Of a stretch of 64,000 nucleotides of DNA, positions 42,982 through 51,772 are shown one piece after another. Location: the NCBI RefSeq assembly GCF_040712075.1, contig NZ_JBFCVL010000006.1, positions 62,001-126,000 on the forward strand, written 5' to 3'. The notes beneath the pieces were generated by a model that did not search any database, was not told the DNA's origin, and worked only from the letters and a program-made list of their open reading frames with translations. The translations under genes were made by a program, and so were the position numbers. Within the stretch, counting starts at the first letter, position 1. Each line of letters begins with the position of its first letter. The DNA is from Fodinicurvata sp. EGI_FJ10296. Lineage in GTDB: Bacteria > Pseudomonadota > Alphaproteobacteria > DSM-16000 > Inquilinaceae.

Positions 42982-43869
42982 TCAGGCTTTCGAGTTGAGG
43001 GCAAAGTTGTAAAGCTTGGGAATGTAGTCGTCGCCGGCGCCGCCTGATGTCGCGGCTTCCAGCGTGGCGCTGACGGCCGGGAGCACCGTCGCCGGCAGGC
43101 GGGCCTTTTCCGCAAGTGACTTCAGATAGCCCATGTCCTTGCGGGCATTGGCGATGCTGAACCGCATCTTCGTGTCGTCACCGTCCAGGATCCAGGGCAT
43201 CACGGCCTGGAACATGGCGGAGTTGGCACCGCCGGCAGAGCAGACCTCGAACAGTTTCCGATGGTCGACGCCCAAAGACCGGGCTGCCAATGCTGCTTCG
43301 ACCGTCAGCGTTGCCGCCCCGATCGACAGGAAGTTGTTGATCAGCTTCAGGGCGTGGCCGCTGCCGACGGGACCGATGTGAAAGATGTTTTCCGCGAACA
43401 GCGACAGCACGGGCCGCGCGCGTTCCAGCACGGCGTCGTCCGCCCCGGCCATGATGTTGAGCCGGCCTTCCCAGGCTTCGGTCGGAGTGCGGGCGAGGGG
43501 GGCATCCATATAGGACACCCCGGCTGCGCTGCACGCCCCGGCCACCCGGCGGGTGACGTCGGGATGGCTGGTCGTACAATCGATGACCGTCAGACCGGGA
43601 TGAGCGGCACTGAGAATGCCGTCCGGCCCGGTCACGATGGCGTCGACCTGTTCGGCGGTCGCGACGCAGACGACAACGAAGTCGCTGTCGCGGGCGACGG
43701 CGGCGGGCGTGTCGGCTTCCGCGGCCCCGGCCGCCACCAGTCGGTCGACGGGCGCCCGGTTGCGGTTTGCGGTTACGGTCAGCCGGTGGCCGGCCTTGAC
43801 GATGCAGGTCGCCATACCCTCGCCCATGAGGCCGAGGCCGATGAAACCGATTTTGTAGGGATCAGCCAT
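42982..43869 (-). CDS. NAD(P)-dependent hydroxyacid dehydrogenase (3-hydroxyisobutyrate dehydrogenase-like)
   Basis: This 295-aa protein has the beta-hydroxyacid dehydrogenase layout: IGFIGLGLMGEGMA at the start for the dinucleotide, YMDAPLARTPTEAWEG near residue 122 (substrate-binding region), and GSGHALKLINNFL near 170 with the catalytic Lys. These enzymes oxidise 3-hydroxyisobutyrate, tartronate semialdehyde or related hydroxyacids. It sits between the VOC protein and the SDR in a leftward operon that starts with a TAXI-TRAP importer, suggesting breakdown of an imported acid. The ATG at 43869 is preferred over a TTG one codon earlier. Confidence 0.9.
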   Translation of the reverse strand: MADPYKIGFIGLGLMGEGMATCIVKAGHRLTVTANRNRAPVDRLVAAGAAEADTPAAVARDSDFVVVCVATAEQVDAIVTGPDGILSAAHPGLTVIDCTTSHPDVTRRVAGACSAAGVSYMDAPLARTPTEAWEGRLNIMAGADDAVLERARPVLSLFAENIFHIGPVGSGHALKLINNFLSIGAATLTVEAALAARSLGVDHRKLFEVCSAGGANSAMFQAVMPWILDGDDTKMRFSIANARKDMGYLKSLAEKARLPATVLPAVSATLEAATSGGAGDDYIPKLYNFALNSKA

Positions 43870-43882
43870 CAACAGACTCCCG

Positions 43883-44266
43883 TCAGGCCATTTCAGGGCG
43901 TTCGATCAGTTCGATCTTGTAGCCCATCGGGTCCACGGCGAAGGCGATGCGGGTGCCGTTCTTCATCGTCTTCGGCTCCAGGGAGAAATCCACCCCGCGC
44001 GACTTCCATGCTTCGAAGGTCTTGTCGACGCTTTCGACATAGAAGGCGAGGTGCCCGAACGCGTCGCCGAGTTCGTAGCTGCGGCCGTCGTGATTGTAGG
44101 TCAGTTCAACCTCGAATCCGCTTTTCGGTTCGCGCACGAAAGCCAGCGTCGCGTCGGCGCCCGGCAATTCGCGGCGCTCACGCAGTTCCAGACCGATCTT
44201 GTTGGTGTAGAAATCGACCGCGGCGTCGAGGTCGTCTACGCGGATCATCGTGTGTGCATATCGCAT
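43883..44266 (-). CDS. VOC family protein (glyoxalase I-like)
   Basis: This 127-aa protein has the glyoxalase/VOC opening HTMIRVDDLDAAVDFYTNKIGLEL, the metal-ligand-type segment VELTYNHDGRSYE and FGHLAFYVESVD near residue 70, and a late FAVDPMGYKIELIER with Glu. It is close in length and motifs to GloA lactoylglutathione lyase, though the operon setting points to a catabolic isomerase or dioxygenase-like role. The gene is 13 bases upstream of the hydroxyacid dehydrogenase, so it is co-transcribed. Confidence 0.85.
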   Translation of the reverse strand: MRYAHTMIRVDDLDAAVDFYTNKIGLELRERRELPGADATLAFVREPKSGFEVELTYNHDGRSYELGDAFGHLAFYVESVDKTFEAWKSRGVDFSLEPKTMKNGTRIAFAVDPMGYKIELIERPEMA

Positions 44267-44302
44267 GGTTCAGTTTCCTTTCATGGAGTCTTGCTGTCGT
44301 GT

Positions 44303-46324
44303 CTAGCCTTCGCGGCTGGCGGCCGGGGCGCTCTCGGGTACCGCCTGTGGAATGGCCTTGCCCCGGGTGGCCCAGACTTCACTGCCCAGCAGCAGGCCTG
44401 CCGATATTACGGCCAGCCCGTTGGCGACAGCCGAGGGGTGCAGCACCAGAATGACCGTAAGCCCGAGGATGGCCAGTTTCCACCATGACAGCATGCGTGT
44501 GAAGTACCGCTCGCTCATGGCGCTGACGCAGATGATTGCAATGATGCCGCCACCCAGGGCCACGGCGACCTGTAGGAGACTTGCATCCCACCACAGGATG
44601 AGCGATGGCCAGTAGACGAAGATGAACGGCACCAGATAGGCGGCGATGCCCAGGCGCATGGCGGTGAAGCCGGTTTTCATGATCGGCGACCCCGCAATGC
44701 CGGCGGCGACATAGGCCGCCAGCGCCACCGGCGGCGTGATGGCCGAGACGCCACCCCAATAGTAGCAGAACAGATGGGCGACCAGCGGGGCGACGCCAAG
44801 CTGAACCAGACTGGGAGCGACCAGAGTGGCCGTGATGATATAGACCGACGTTGTCGGCAGGCCAAAGCTGAGCAGCAGTGAACAGGCTGCCGCCAGCAAA
44901 AGGGCGGGCAGCAGCTCACCGCCGGACAGATTGATGATCTGTTGAGTGAACAAGAGCCCGATGCCCGAAAGGCCGACGCTGCCGACGATGAAGCCGACGG
45001 CGGCACAGGCGACGGCCGTGCTGATGGTGTTGCGGGCGCCGGCTTCCAGGGCGTCGACCATGTCACGGATGCCCATCCGCGAATGCTTGCGCATCGAACT
45101 GATGACGATGACCGACAGGATCGAGAAGAATGCGGCGAACAGGGCGGTGAAGCCGAAGATCAGCATGCCGATCAGTACGAACAGCGGCAGCACCAGGTGG
45201 CCATCGCGCATGATGACCTTGCCAACCTTGGGAAGATGCTTGCGGTCGATACCTTCCATGCCCAGTTTCCGGGCGCGCAGGTGAACCTGCAGGAACACAG
45301 CGCCGTAATACAGTGCTGCCGGAAGGATCGCGCCAGCCGCGATGTAGGAGTACGGCATCTGTAGGTATTCGGCCATGATGAAGGCCGATGCGCCCATGAT
45401 CGGGGGCAGGAATTGCCCGCCGCAGGACGAAACCGCCTCGACCGCCGCTGCGAAATATCCCCGGAAGCCGAGCTTTTTCATCAGCGGGATGGTGAACAGG
45501 CCGGTCGTCGCGACGTTGGCGGCCGACGACCCCTGGATCATGCCCATCATGCCGCTGGCCAGGATCGCGACCTTGGCCGGGCCGCCGGGGCTGTGTCCGG
45601 CGGCGGCGAAAGCAATGTTTGTGAAGAACGTCGTCGTCCCGGATTTCTGCAGAAAGGCGCCGAACAGAATGAAGAGATAGACATAGGTGGCCGAGACGCC
45701 GACGGCGATGCCGTAGAGTCCTTCGGTGCTCATGTAGAGCTGGCGGATGATCCGCGTATAGCTGAATCCGCCATGCCCGAGAATGCCGGGAAGATAAGGG
45801 CCCAGAAACAGATAGCCGGTGAAAAGCACTGAAAGGACGATCAGGAACATGCCGATCGTTCGGCGACAGGCCTCCAGGATGGCGAGGCAGAGGATCGTTC
45901 CCATGATGATGTCGGTCGTCGTCGCCCAGCCACCCCGCAGCACGATCGTGAGGTAATTATGCGCGAGGTAATAGGACGAAACTGCCGCCACGATACCCAG
46001 GCCGAGATCGATCAGGGTCGGGTTTCGGCCGCGCCCCTTGTTCGTGGCCGGGAAAAGCAGAAAACAAAGAAACAGCATGAAGGCCAGATGGATCGGCCGT
46101 TGTTCCATTGCCGGAAGCGGGCGATAGCCTGCGGTGTAAAAATGGAACAGCGAGGACGCGACGGCCACGACCGTAAACAGCGTGGCCCAATAGCCGGTCA
46201 ATGACCGGGTCTGGGTCTCTGTGTCGTGCTGGGAACTGATCTTGTCGACGTCCAGGGTTTCGATTGAATCGAAGTCCGGCCGCTCCCATACGGGTTCGGA
46301 GTCGGTCTTGCCGCGTCTCACCAT
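44303..46324 (-). CDS. TRAP transporter fused permease (4TM/12TM)
   Basis: This 673-aa protein fuses the small and large membrane subunits of a TAXI-type TRAP transporter. About 16 hydrophobic segments are visible. The large-subunit region contains ASGMMGMIQGSSAANVATTG near residue 255 and VEAVSSCGGQFLPPIMGASAF near 293, typical of the DctM-like fused form. It should import a carboxylate, driven by a sodium or proton gradient, together with the TAXI binding protein upstream. I start at the ATG at 46324; an in-frame TTG at 46354 is possible. A hairpin separates it from the binding-protein gene. Confidence 0.9.
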   Translation of the reverse strand: MVRRGKTDSEPVWERPDFDSIETLDVDKISSQHDTETQTRSLTGYWATLFTVVAVASSLFHFYTAGYRPLPAMEQRPIHLAFMLFLCFLLFPATNKGRGRNPTLIDLGLGIVAAVSSYYLAHNYLTIVLRGGWATTTDIIMGTILCLAILEACRRTIGMFLIVLSVLFTGYLFLGPYLPGILGHGGFSYTRIIRQLYMSTEGLYGIAVGVSATYVYLFILFGAFLQKSGTTTFFTNIAFAAAGHSPGGPAKVAILASGMMGMIQGSSAANVATTGLFTIPLMKKLGFRGYFAAAVEAVSSCGGQFLPPIMGASAFIMAEYLQMPYSYIAAGAILPAALYYGAVFLQVHLRARKLGMEGIDRKHLPKVGKVIMRDGHLVLPLFVLIGMLIFGFTALFAAFFSILSVIVISSMRKHSRMGIRDMVDALEAGARNTISTAVACAAVGFIVGSVGLSGIGLLFTQQIINLSGGELLPALLLAAACSLLLSFGLPTTSVYIITATLVAPSLVQLGVAPLVAHLFCYYWGGVSAITPPVALAAYVAAGIAGSPIMKTGFTAMRLGIAAYLVPFIFVYWPSLILWWDASLLQVAVALGGGIIAIICVSAMSERYFTRMLSWWKLAILGLTVILVLHPSAVANGLAVISAGLLLGSEVWATRGKAIPQAVPESAPAASREG

Positions 46325-46360
46325 CGCCTGGCGCCTTTGATAAACGGGATGCAAATGTCG

Positions 46361-46385
46361 GCGGTGACGGCCGAGCCGTCACCGC
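46361..46385 (-). promoter_or_regulatory. intercistronic mRNA hairpin between TAXI and TRAP genes
   Basis: A perfect ten-base stem, GCGGTGACGG (46361-46370) and CCGTCACCGC (46376-46385) with a five-base loop, lies between the binding-protein stop and the permease start. No T run follows on the minus strand, so it should act as an mRNA stabiliser rather than a full terminator. Confidence 0.65.
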
Positions 46386-46467
46386 CGCATTCTCTCTGGG
46401 CTGAATTGCCGAAGACCGGGTCGCGGACCGCGGTCTCCGGATCTGAAGCGGATTCAGCAGGTTCCGA

Positions 46468-47445
46468 TCAGAGGACGCCCTGCTCTTCGTAGAACCGTTC
46501 CGCACCGGGATGAAGCGGGAACGGCAAGCCGTCGAGCGCATCCTCGATCGTCATCAGTTCTGCCAGCGGATGGACTTCGATCAGCCGCTCGCGGTTTTCG
46601 AACATCGATTTGGTCAGTTCGTAGACCAGATCTTCCGACACGCCCTCATGCGTCGAGAAGGTGATCGGCGAGGCAAAGGTTTCTACCGGCTCGTCCCGGC
46701 CGGGCGCGTACTGTGCGGAAACCGTGTATGGATAATCGAGGCCGCTTTCGTCAAAGAATTCGATGATGTCTTCATCGATGTCGATAATGCGCGCGAAGCC
46801 GGTATCCATCATCTGCTGAATCGTTGCCGAGCCCGGTGCGTCGGGTGACACCACGGCATCGATCTGACGGTTGCGGACCTGATCGATCGCCGCATCATGG
46901 AAGGTGTATTCGGCTTCGATGTCGTCATAGGTCCAGCCGAGATGATCCATGGTCATCCGCCACCAGGCCTCGCCCTGGCCGCCGGCCATGCCGACCGCGA
47001 CCCGCATGCCTTCGAGGTCACGGATCGATTCGATTTCCGGCGCCCATTCCATCGCCAGGAACCATTGCGGGTTGGGATAAACCGTCCCGATGGAGCGAAG
47101 CCCCTGGTAACGGTCGGCCGGCCGGTCTTCGAAGGTGCCGGTGTTTTCATAGGCCTGAATGCCGACGCCACCCGCCAGGTACGCGATCTCGACTTCCTGG
47201 TCGGCCAGCAGGTCGAGGTTTTCGACCGAACCGCCGGTTGCCTGCACCGACGCCTGGACGCCTTCGACCGTGTCGTTCCAGATCGAGGCCAGGCCGCTGC
47301 CAAGACGGTAATAGTTGCCGCCGGATCCGGCCGTGGCGATGCGCACGAAATCCTGCGCGTCGGCGATACTCGGGGCGACGCCGGTACCCACCGCAATCGG
47401 CGCGGCAAGCATGGTCGTCAATGCAATTCTGGAAAGCGCTCTCAT
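46468..47445 (-). CDS. TAXI family TRAP solute-binding protein
   Basis: This 325-aa periplasmic binding protein has a signal peptide (RALSRIALTTMLAAPIAVGTG, cleavage near IADAQ) and the TAXI signature: VRIATAGSGGNYYRLGSGLA at the mature start, then IAYLAGGVGIQAYE near residue 90 and IRDLEGMRVAVGMAGGQGE near 145. TAXI proteins deliver carboxylates such as glutamate or 2-oxoglutarate to a fused TRAP permease, here the next gene. GGGAGGA precedes the ATG at 47445. It is probably the first gene of the leftward catabolic operon. Confidence 0.9.
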   Translation of the reverse strand: MRALSRIALTTMLAAPIAVGTGVAPSIADAQDFVRIATAGSGGNYYRLGSGLASIWNDTVEGVQASVQATGGSVENLDLLADQEVEIAYLAGGVGIQAYENTGTFEDRPADRYQGLRSIGTVYPNPQWFLAMEWAPEIESIRDLEGMRVAVGMAGGQGEAWWRMTMDHLGWTYDDIEAEYTFHDAAIDQVRNRQIDAVVSPDAPGSATIQQMMDTGFARIIDIDEDIIEFFDESGLDYPYTVSAQYAPGRDEPVETFASPITFSTHEGVSEDLVYELTKSMFENRERLIEVHPLAELMTIEDALDGLPFPLHPGAERFYEEQGVL

Positions 47446-47788
47446 GGTGTTCCTCCCGTCACGCCCGCGTTGTGCGGGCTTTTCAATTGCGACGCATCCG
47501 AAATGGCTGCGTCGCCAGCCGAACGACCGGTGTCTTCCCGATCGTCCGAATTCCATTTTTGGCTACGGTATACAAAGGACGTTTAGGGCTCAAGCCTCGA
47601 ATTGTTATTCGCGTGTGTTGCGTCGGTCATCAGCATTTCGGGCATTCGTCCGCTTGTGCCGCAGCGCGGGAGTATGGTTCCATACATGGAGAATAAGAGG
47701 ACCGCGAATGTGACGGACCATCCGACGGCATCCGAATGGCATTCGGGATCCGACGACCAATGAGGCAAGTCCGGGAGGCGAATCTGGC
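47446..47788. promoter_or_regulatory. divergent promoter region with two palindromes and a small hairpin
   Basis: This 343-base gap holds no supported gene. GTATGGTTCCATAC (47672-47685) is a perfect inverted repeat (six-base arms), 103 bases before the polyamine binding-protein gene. GTATAC (47568-47573), within GGTATACAAA, resembles FCD-type GntR operator cores on the TAXI side. A hairpin GCCCGC/GCGGGC (47463-47479) followed by TTTT on the plus strand lies just upstream of the TAXI gene. All are visual calls. Confidence 0.4.
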
Positions 47789-48889
47789 ATGACCAAATCG
47801 ATCTATCGCTACGAGCCGACGCGGCGCACGCTGATCAAGGTGGGCGCGACAGCAGCGGCTGCGGGCATCGTCGCCGGGCGGGCGCCGGCCATCATCGCCG
47901 CCGATCGCTCGATCCGAATCGGATCCTATGGCGGCTATTTCGAGGAAAGCTTCGTCTCTCACATTTATCCGGGCTTCACCGATGCTACCGGCATTGCGGT
48001 CGAATCCGTTCCCGAGCCGACCGGTGAGGCCTGGCTGATCCAGCTTCAGCAGGCGGCACGGGCAGGCCAGGCGCCGGCCGACGTGTCGATGATGGCGCAG
48101 GGGCCAATGCTGCGCGGCATCAATGCCGGACTCTGGCAGCCGTTCGATCCCGGTCGCCTGCCGAACGTCGATCCGATATCGGAGTCGTTCCTCAACCGGA
48201 CCGAGGATGGCGAACTCGTCGGCGTTCCGGCGGTGGCGTGGTTCATCACCCTGGTGACCAACACCGACAGCTATCCCGAAGCGCCGACCAGCTGGGCCGA
48301 CATGTGGGACCCGGCCAACGAAGGCCGCGTCGGGCTGCTGGCATTGCCGAGCAATTCGTTCCTGCTGGAGATTACGGCAAGCACCTTTTTCGGCGGCACC
48401 GACATTCTGTCGACTGAGGACGGATTGACGGAAGTCATGGAGAAGCTCGCCGAGATCCGGAGCAATGTGGCTCTCTGGTATCGGGACGAAGGGCAGTTCC
48501 AGAACGCGCTGCAATCCGGTGAAATCCCGATGGGGCAGTATTACCACGATGTTGCTGGTCTGGCGGCGGCGGATGGGTTCCCCGTGCGCTCGACATTCCC
48601 CGAAGAAGGCGGCGTCAGCGATCGGGGATCCTGGGCGGTCACGACGGCGTCGGAAAAGCTCGACGAGGCGCACGAGTTCATCAATTACATGTGCCAGCCG
48701 GATATCCAGGACATTCTTGCCCGCCAGGTGGGCACGGCACCGGTCATCCCCCGCGACCTGACCTCGCTGACGGACGCGGAGTTCGACGCGGTTTCCAGCG
48801 AAATCGAACCGATCATTCCCCGTTACGATCTCTATCTGGAGCAGGGCGACGAGCTGAACCAGCGCTGGACCGAAATGATCACCGGATAA
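47789..48889 (+). CDS. PotD/PotF-type ABC substrate-binding protein
   Basis: This 366-aa protein has an N-terminal TRRTLIKVGATAAAAGIVAG segment with paired arginines resembling a Tat-type signal peptide, cleaving near AIIAA. The mature part fits the spermidine/putrescine binding family: IRIGSYGGYFEESF, WFITLVTNTDSYPEAPTSWADMWD (split as WFITLVTNT and SWADMWD) near residues 150-175, and SDRGSWAVTT near 275. It is the first gene of a four-gene importer, each following closely. The substrate could be a polyamine or another amine. GGGAGG precedes the ATG. Confidence 0.88.
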   Translation: MTKSIYRYEPTRRTLIKVGATAAAAGIVAGRAPAIIAADRSIRIGSYGGYFEESFVSHIYPGFTDATGIAVESVPEPTGEAWLIQLQQAARAGQAPADVSMMAQGPMLRGINAGLWQPFDPGRLPNVDPISESFLNRTEDGELVGVPAVAWFITLVTNTDSYPEAPTSWADMWDPANEGRVGLLALPSNSFLLEITASTFFGGTDILSTEDGLTEVMEKLAEIRSNVALWYRDEGQFQNALQSGEIPMGQYYHDVAGLAAADGFPVRSTFPEEGGVSDRGSWAVTTASEKLDEAHEFINYMCQPDIQDILARQVGTAPVIPRDLTSLTDAEFDAVSSEIEPIIPRYDLYLEQGDELNQRWTEMITG

Positions 48890-48892
48890 TCC

Positions 48893-49960
48893 ATGCCAGA
48901 TCTGACGATAGAGCACGTCTCCAAGCGGTTTGGAGGCGTGACGGCGCTTGACGATGTGTCGTTGTCGCTGCCTGAGGGCGAGCTGATCTGCTTTCTCGGC
49001 CCCTCGGGCTGCGGCAAGACCACCCTGCTGCGGATCCTGGCGGGGCTGGAGACGCCGGGTCGCGGGCGCGTCGTGCTGGGCGGCGACGACATTACCGGAC
49101 TTCCGGCGCATCGCCGGGGGTTCGGCATGGTGTTCCAGTCGCTGGCGCTTTTCGATCACCTGAACGTCGGCGACAACATCGCGTATCCACTGGCCGTGCG
49201 CGGTCAGGATCGCCGCCGCCGCAGGGAACGGGTAGCAGAGTTGCTGTCGATGGTGCGGCTGGATGGCATGGAGGGCCGGCACATCGCCCAGCTTTCCGGC
49301 GGCCAGCGCCAGAGGGTGGCGATCGCGCGCGCCCTGGCGATGGCGCCGGATGTGTTTCTGCTCGATGAGCCGCTTTCCGCCCTGGACGCCAAGCTGCGTG
49401 AGGCCATGCAGATCGAATTGCGGCTGCTGCAAAGGCGGCTGGGCGTTACGACCGTACTTGTAACCCATGATCAGCGCGAAGCGATGACACTGGCCGACCG
49501 GATCGTCGTCATGAGCGATCAGCGCATTCAGCAGATCGGCGCGCCGGGCGAGATCTATCGTCGGCCCGCCAATCGATTCGTCGCGGACTTCATTGGTGCC
49601 GGAACGCTGATCGCCGGTACATGGCGGGGCGACGCCGCCGAGACCGCAATCGGTATCATCCGCGCAACGCCGCCGGAGGACCCGGTTGCGGACGGAGAGG
49701 CAATTACGGTGCTGGTGCGGCCGGAGGACGTCACTGTTGCACCGGCCACCGGCGAGACGGCGGAGACCGGTGAGGTTACGGTTTTCGACGGCCGCGTCTC
49801 CTTCGTTCGCGATCTCGGTTCGACCGTGGAGATCATGACCGAAATCGGGGATCAGACCGTTCTGTCCATGACGCCTGCCGACCGATTGCCGGACCTGGTG
49901 CCCGGCGATCGGGCCAAAGTCATCCTGCCGGCCGACCGTAGCCGGGTGCTGACGTCATGA
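48893..49960 (+). CDS. PotA-type ABC transporter ATPase
   Basis: This 355-aa ATPase has Walker A GPSGCGKTT near residue 37, the signature LSGGQRQR near 135, Walker B FLLDEPLSALD, the switch His in VTHDQREA and a C-terminal TOBE domain (~275-350). It energises the import system whose binding protein is three bases upstream. The next gene overlaps its stop (ATGA), confirming one operon. Confidence 0.93.
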   Translation: MPDLTIEHVSKRFGGVTALDDVSLSLPEGELICFLGPSGCGKTTLLRILAGLETPGRGRVVLGGDDITGLPAHRRGFGMVFQSLALFDHLNVGDNIAYPLAVRGQDRRRRRERVAELLSMVRLDGMEGRHIAQLSGGQRQRVAIARALAMAPDVFLLDEPLSALDAKLREAMQIELRLLQRRLGVTTVLVTHDQREAMTLADRIVVMSDQRIQQIGAPGEIYRRPANRFVADFIGAGTLIAGTWRGDAAETAIGIIRATPPEDPVADGEAITVLVRPEDVTVAPATGETAETGEVTVFDGRVSFVRDLGSTVEIMTEIGDQTVLSMTPADRLPDLVPGDRAKVILPADRSRVLTS

Positions 49961-50832
49961 GAGCCGGGGAGCAATCCGCAGCAAAGCCCGGCGCTGCGGG
50001 CTATGTCGCGATGCTGGTGCCGGTGGCGGCGTTGGCGGTCTTCTTTCTGGTGCCATTCGGCATCATGATCGCCGTCAGCTTCTACGAACGGATTCCCGAC
50101 GGTTTTTACGAACCCGGATTCGAGCTGACGCATTATCGGCGTTTCCTGTCCGATCTCTTCCTGCGCGTGCTTGTCTTTTCGGTCGGTGTCTCGGCGGTCT
50201 CGGCGGCAATCTGCGTCATTGTCGGCGTGCCGCTGGCCTATGCGATCGCGACGTTGCGTCGCCCGATGCAAACGGCATGGCTGGTGTTCATCGTGGCGAT
50301 CCTGTCACTGTCCGAAGTGATCATCGGCTTTTCCTGGTCGATGCTGCTGTCGCGCACGGCCGGCATATCCAATCTGTTCGTGTCGGCCGGGATTCTCGAC
50401 GCGCCCGTTGCCTATAGCCCGGGTCTCCTCGCCCTGCTGTCGGGCATGGTGTTCCTGGCGCTGCCATATTCCGTTCTCGTGCTGTATCCGGCGGTTTCGC
50501 GTCTCGATCCGATGGCTGCGGAGGCGGCGCGTACGCTCGGCGCCACGCCCGCGCGGGCCTTTCTGACGGTCACCGTTCCGTCGTTGCGCGGTGCCATTCT
50601 GGCAACGGCCATCATGGTGTTCGTGTTCACCCTTGGCGTCTATCTGCTGCCCCAGCTTCTGGGTCAGCCCAGCCACTGGACGCTTTCGGTACTGATCACC
50701 GATCAGGCAATTTTCCAGTCCAACCTTCCGTTTGCGGCGGCGCTGGCGGTATTTCTGATGCTGGTCAGCCTGACGCTGATAGCGGTCACGCTGATGATCG
50801 GTCAGGTTCGACGGCGGGAAGCGGTGTCATGA
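49957..50832 (+). CDS. PotB-type ABC permease
   Basis: This 291-aa inner-membrane protein has about six transmembrane segments. The EAA-type loop EAARTLGATPARAFLTVTVP lies near residue 190, where the ATPase docks. The first segment starts at AAGYVAMLVPVAALAVFF. Its ATG overlaps the ATPase stop by four bases and its own stop overlaps the next permease start in the same way. Confidence 0.92.
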   Translation: MRAGEQSAAKPGAAGYVAMLVPVAALAVFFLVPFGIMIAVSFYERIPDGFYEPGFELTHYRRFLSDLFLRVLVFSVGVSAVSAAICVIVGVPLAYAIATLRRPMQTAWLVFIVAILSLSEVIIGFSWSMLLSRTAGISNLFVSAGILDAPVAYSPGLLALLSGMVFLALPYSVLVLYPAVSRLDPMAAEAARTLGATPARAFLTVTVPSLRGAILATAIMVFVFTLGVYLLPQLLGQPSHWTLSVLITDQAIFQSNLPFAAALAVFLMLVSLTLIAVTLMIGQVRRREAVS

Positions 50833-51638
50833 GATCAGTCGACAAGGCCCTGCGGACCACCTTTCTGACGGTGATCGCCCTGTTCCTGATGGCGCCGATC
50901 GTTGTCGTGACGGGTGTTTCCCTGAATGCAGGACGCAGATTGCTGTTTCCGCCGGACGGGCTTTCGCTGGAATGGTATTTCGAGATCGTCGCGGATGATG
51001 GCTGGTTCGGCGCTGTGGTCAACTCGCTGACGATCGCGGCGTCGGCGGCGGCGCTGTCGGTCGTGATCGCGTTGCCGCTGGCATGGTTTCTCTGGCGCTA
51101 CAAGGTCCGGTATGCCCGGGCGTTGTTTGCGCTGGGCGTCGCGCCGTTCCTGCTGCCGCCGGTGATCACGGCGCTTGGGTTCCTGATCTTCTGGAACGAG
51201 GTCGGACTGTATGGCCGGATGTCGGCCACCATAATTTCCCACGCGGTATTCTTCGTCACCCTTCCCATGGTGACGATTTCGCTGGGCTTTGAATCGATCG
51301 ACCCCGAAAAAGTAGAGGTCGCACGCACATTGGGCGCTGACGAGCGCACGGTTTTTCGGACCGTCGTCCTGCCGCTTGTCAGGCCGTATATGATCTCCGG
51401 ATATGCGTTCGCATTCGTCTTGAGCCTGAACGAATACATCGTCGCCTATATGGTCGCCGGCTTTACGGTCGAGACTCTGCCGATCCGCATATTCAATTCC
51501 TTGCGCTATGGCTATACGCCTGTGATGGCCTCGGTGGCTGTGGCGTTCGTGGCCGTGGCCGTCGTGATTTTCGCGCTGGTGGCCCGTTTTGGCGATCTTC
51601 CCCGACTGCTGGGCCGAACCCGCCCTATCGACGATTGA
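50829..51638 (+). CDS. PotC-type ABC permease
   Basis: This 269-aa membrane protein is the second permease half of the importer, with about six membrane segments and the EAA-type loop EVARTLGADERTVFRTVVLP near residue 160. It starts by ATGA overlap with the upstream permease. Its stop at 51638 closes the operon, and the histidine kinase gene follows after about 135 bases. Confidence 0.92.
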   Translation: MRSVDKALRTTFLTVIALFLMAPIVVVTGVSLNAGRRLLFPPDGLSLEWYFEIVADDGWFGAVVNSLTIAASAAALSVVIALPLAWFLWRYKVRYARALFALGVAPFLLPPVITALGFLIFWNEVGLYGRMSATIISHAVFFVTLPMVTISLGFESIDPEKVEVARTLGADERTVFRTVVLPLVRPYMISGYAFAFVLSLNEYIVAYMVAGFTVETLPIRIFNSLRYGYTPVMASVAVAFVAVAVVIFALVARFGDLPRLLGRTRPIDD

Positions 51639-51772
51639 CGCAGCAATCAGGCGTACCCGGTCCGTGAACCGAGGCGAGCGTTGGCTCTTTAAACCTATAG
51701 TTGTAAAAACGCCGATTGCTTCATGCAGTTCGGTGTCGGTATAAAGCGCATTCTCAGAGTAGGGTATTGAGA

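Noticed and set aside
47463-47483. GCCCGC/GCGGGC hairpin with TTTT as a plus-strand terminator
   Set aside because: No plus-strand gene ends there; the six-base stem and short T run could be chance, so I list it only as part of the intergenic region.
47630-49468. 612-residue open frame on the minus strand
   Set aside because: It lies antisense to the intact binding-protein and ATPase genes with clear family motifs and operon spacing; long antisense frames are common in GC-rich DNA.
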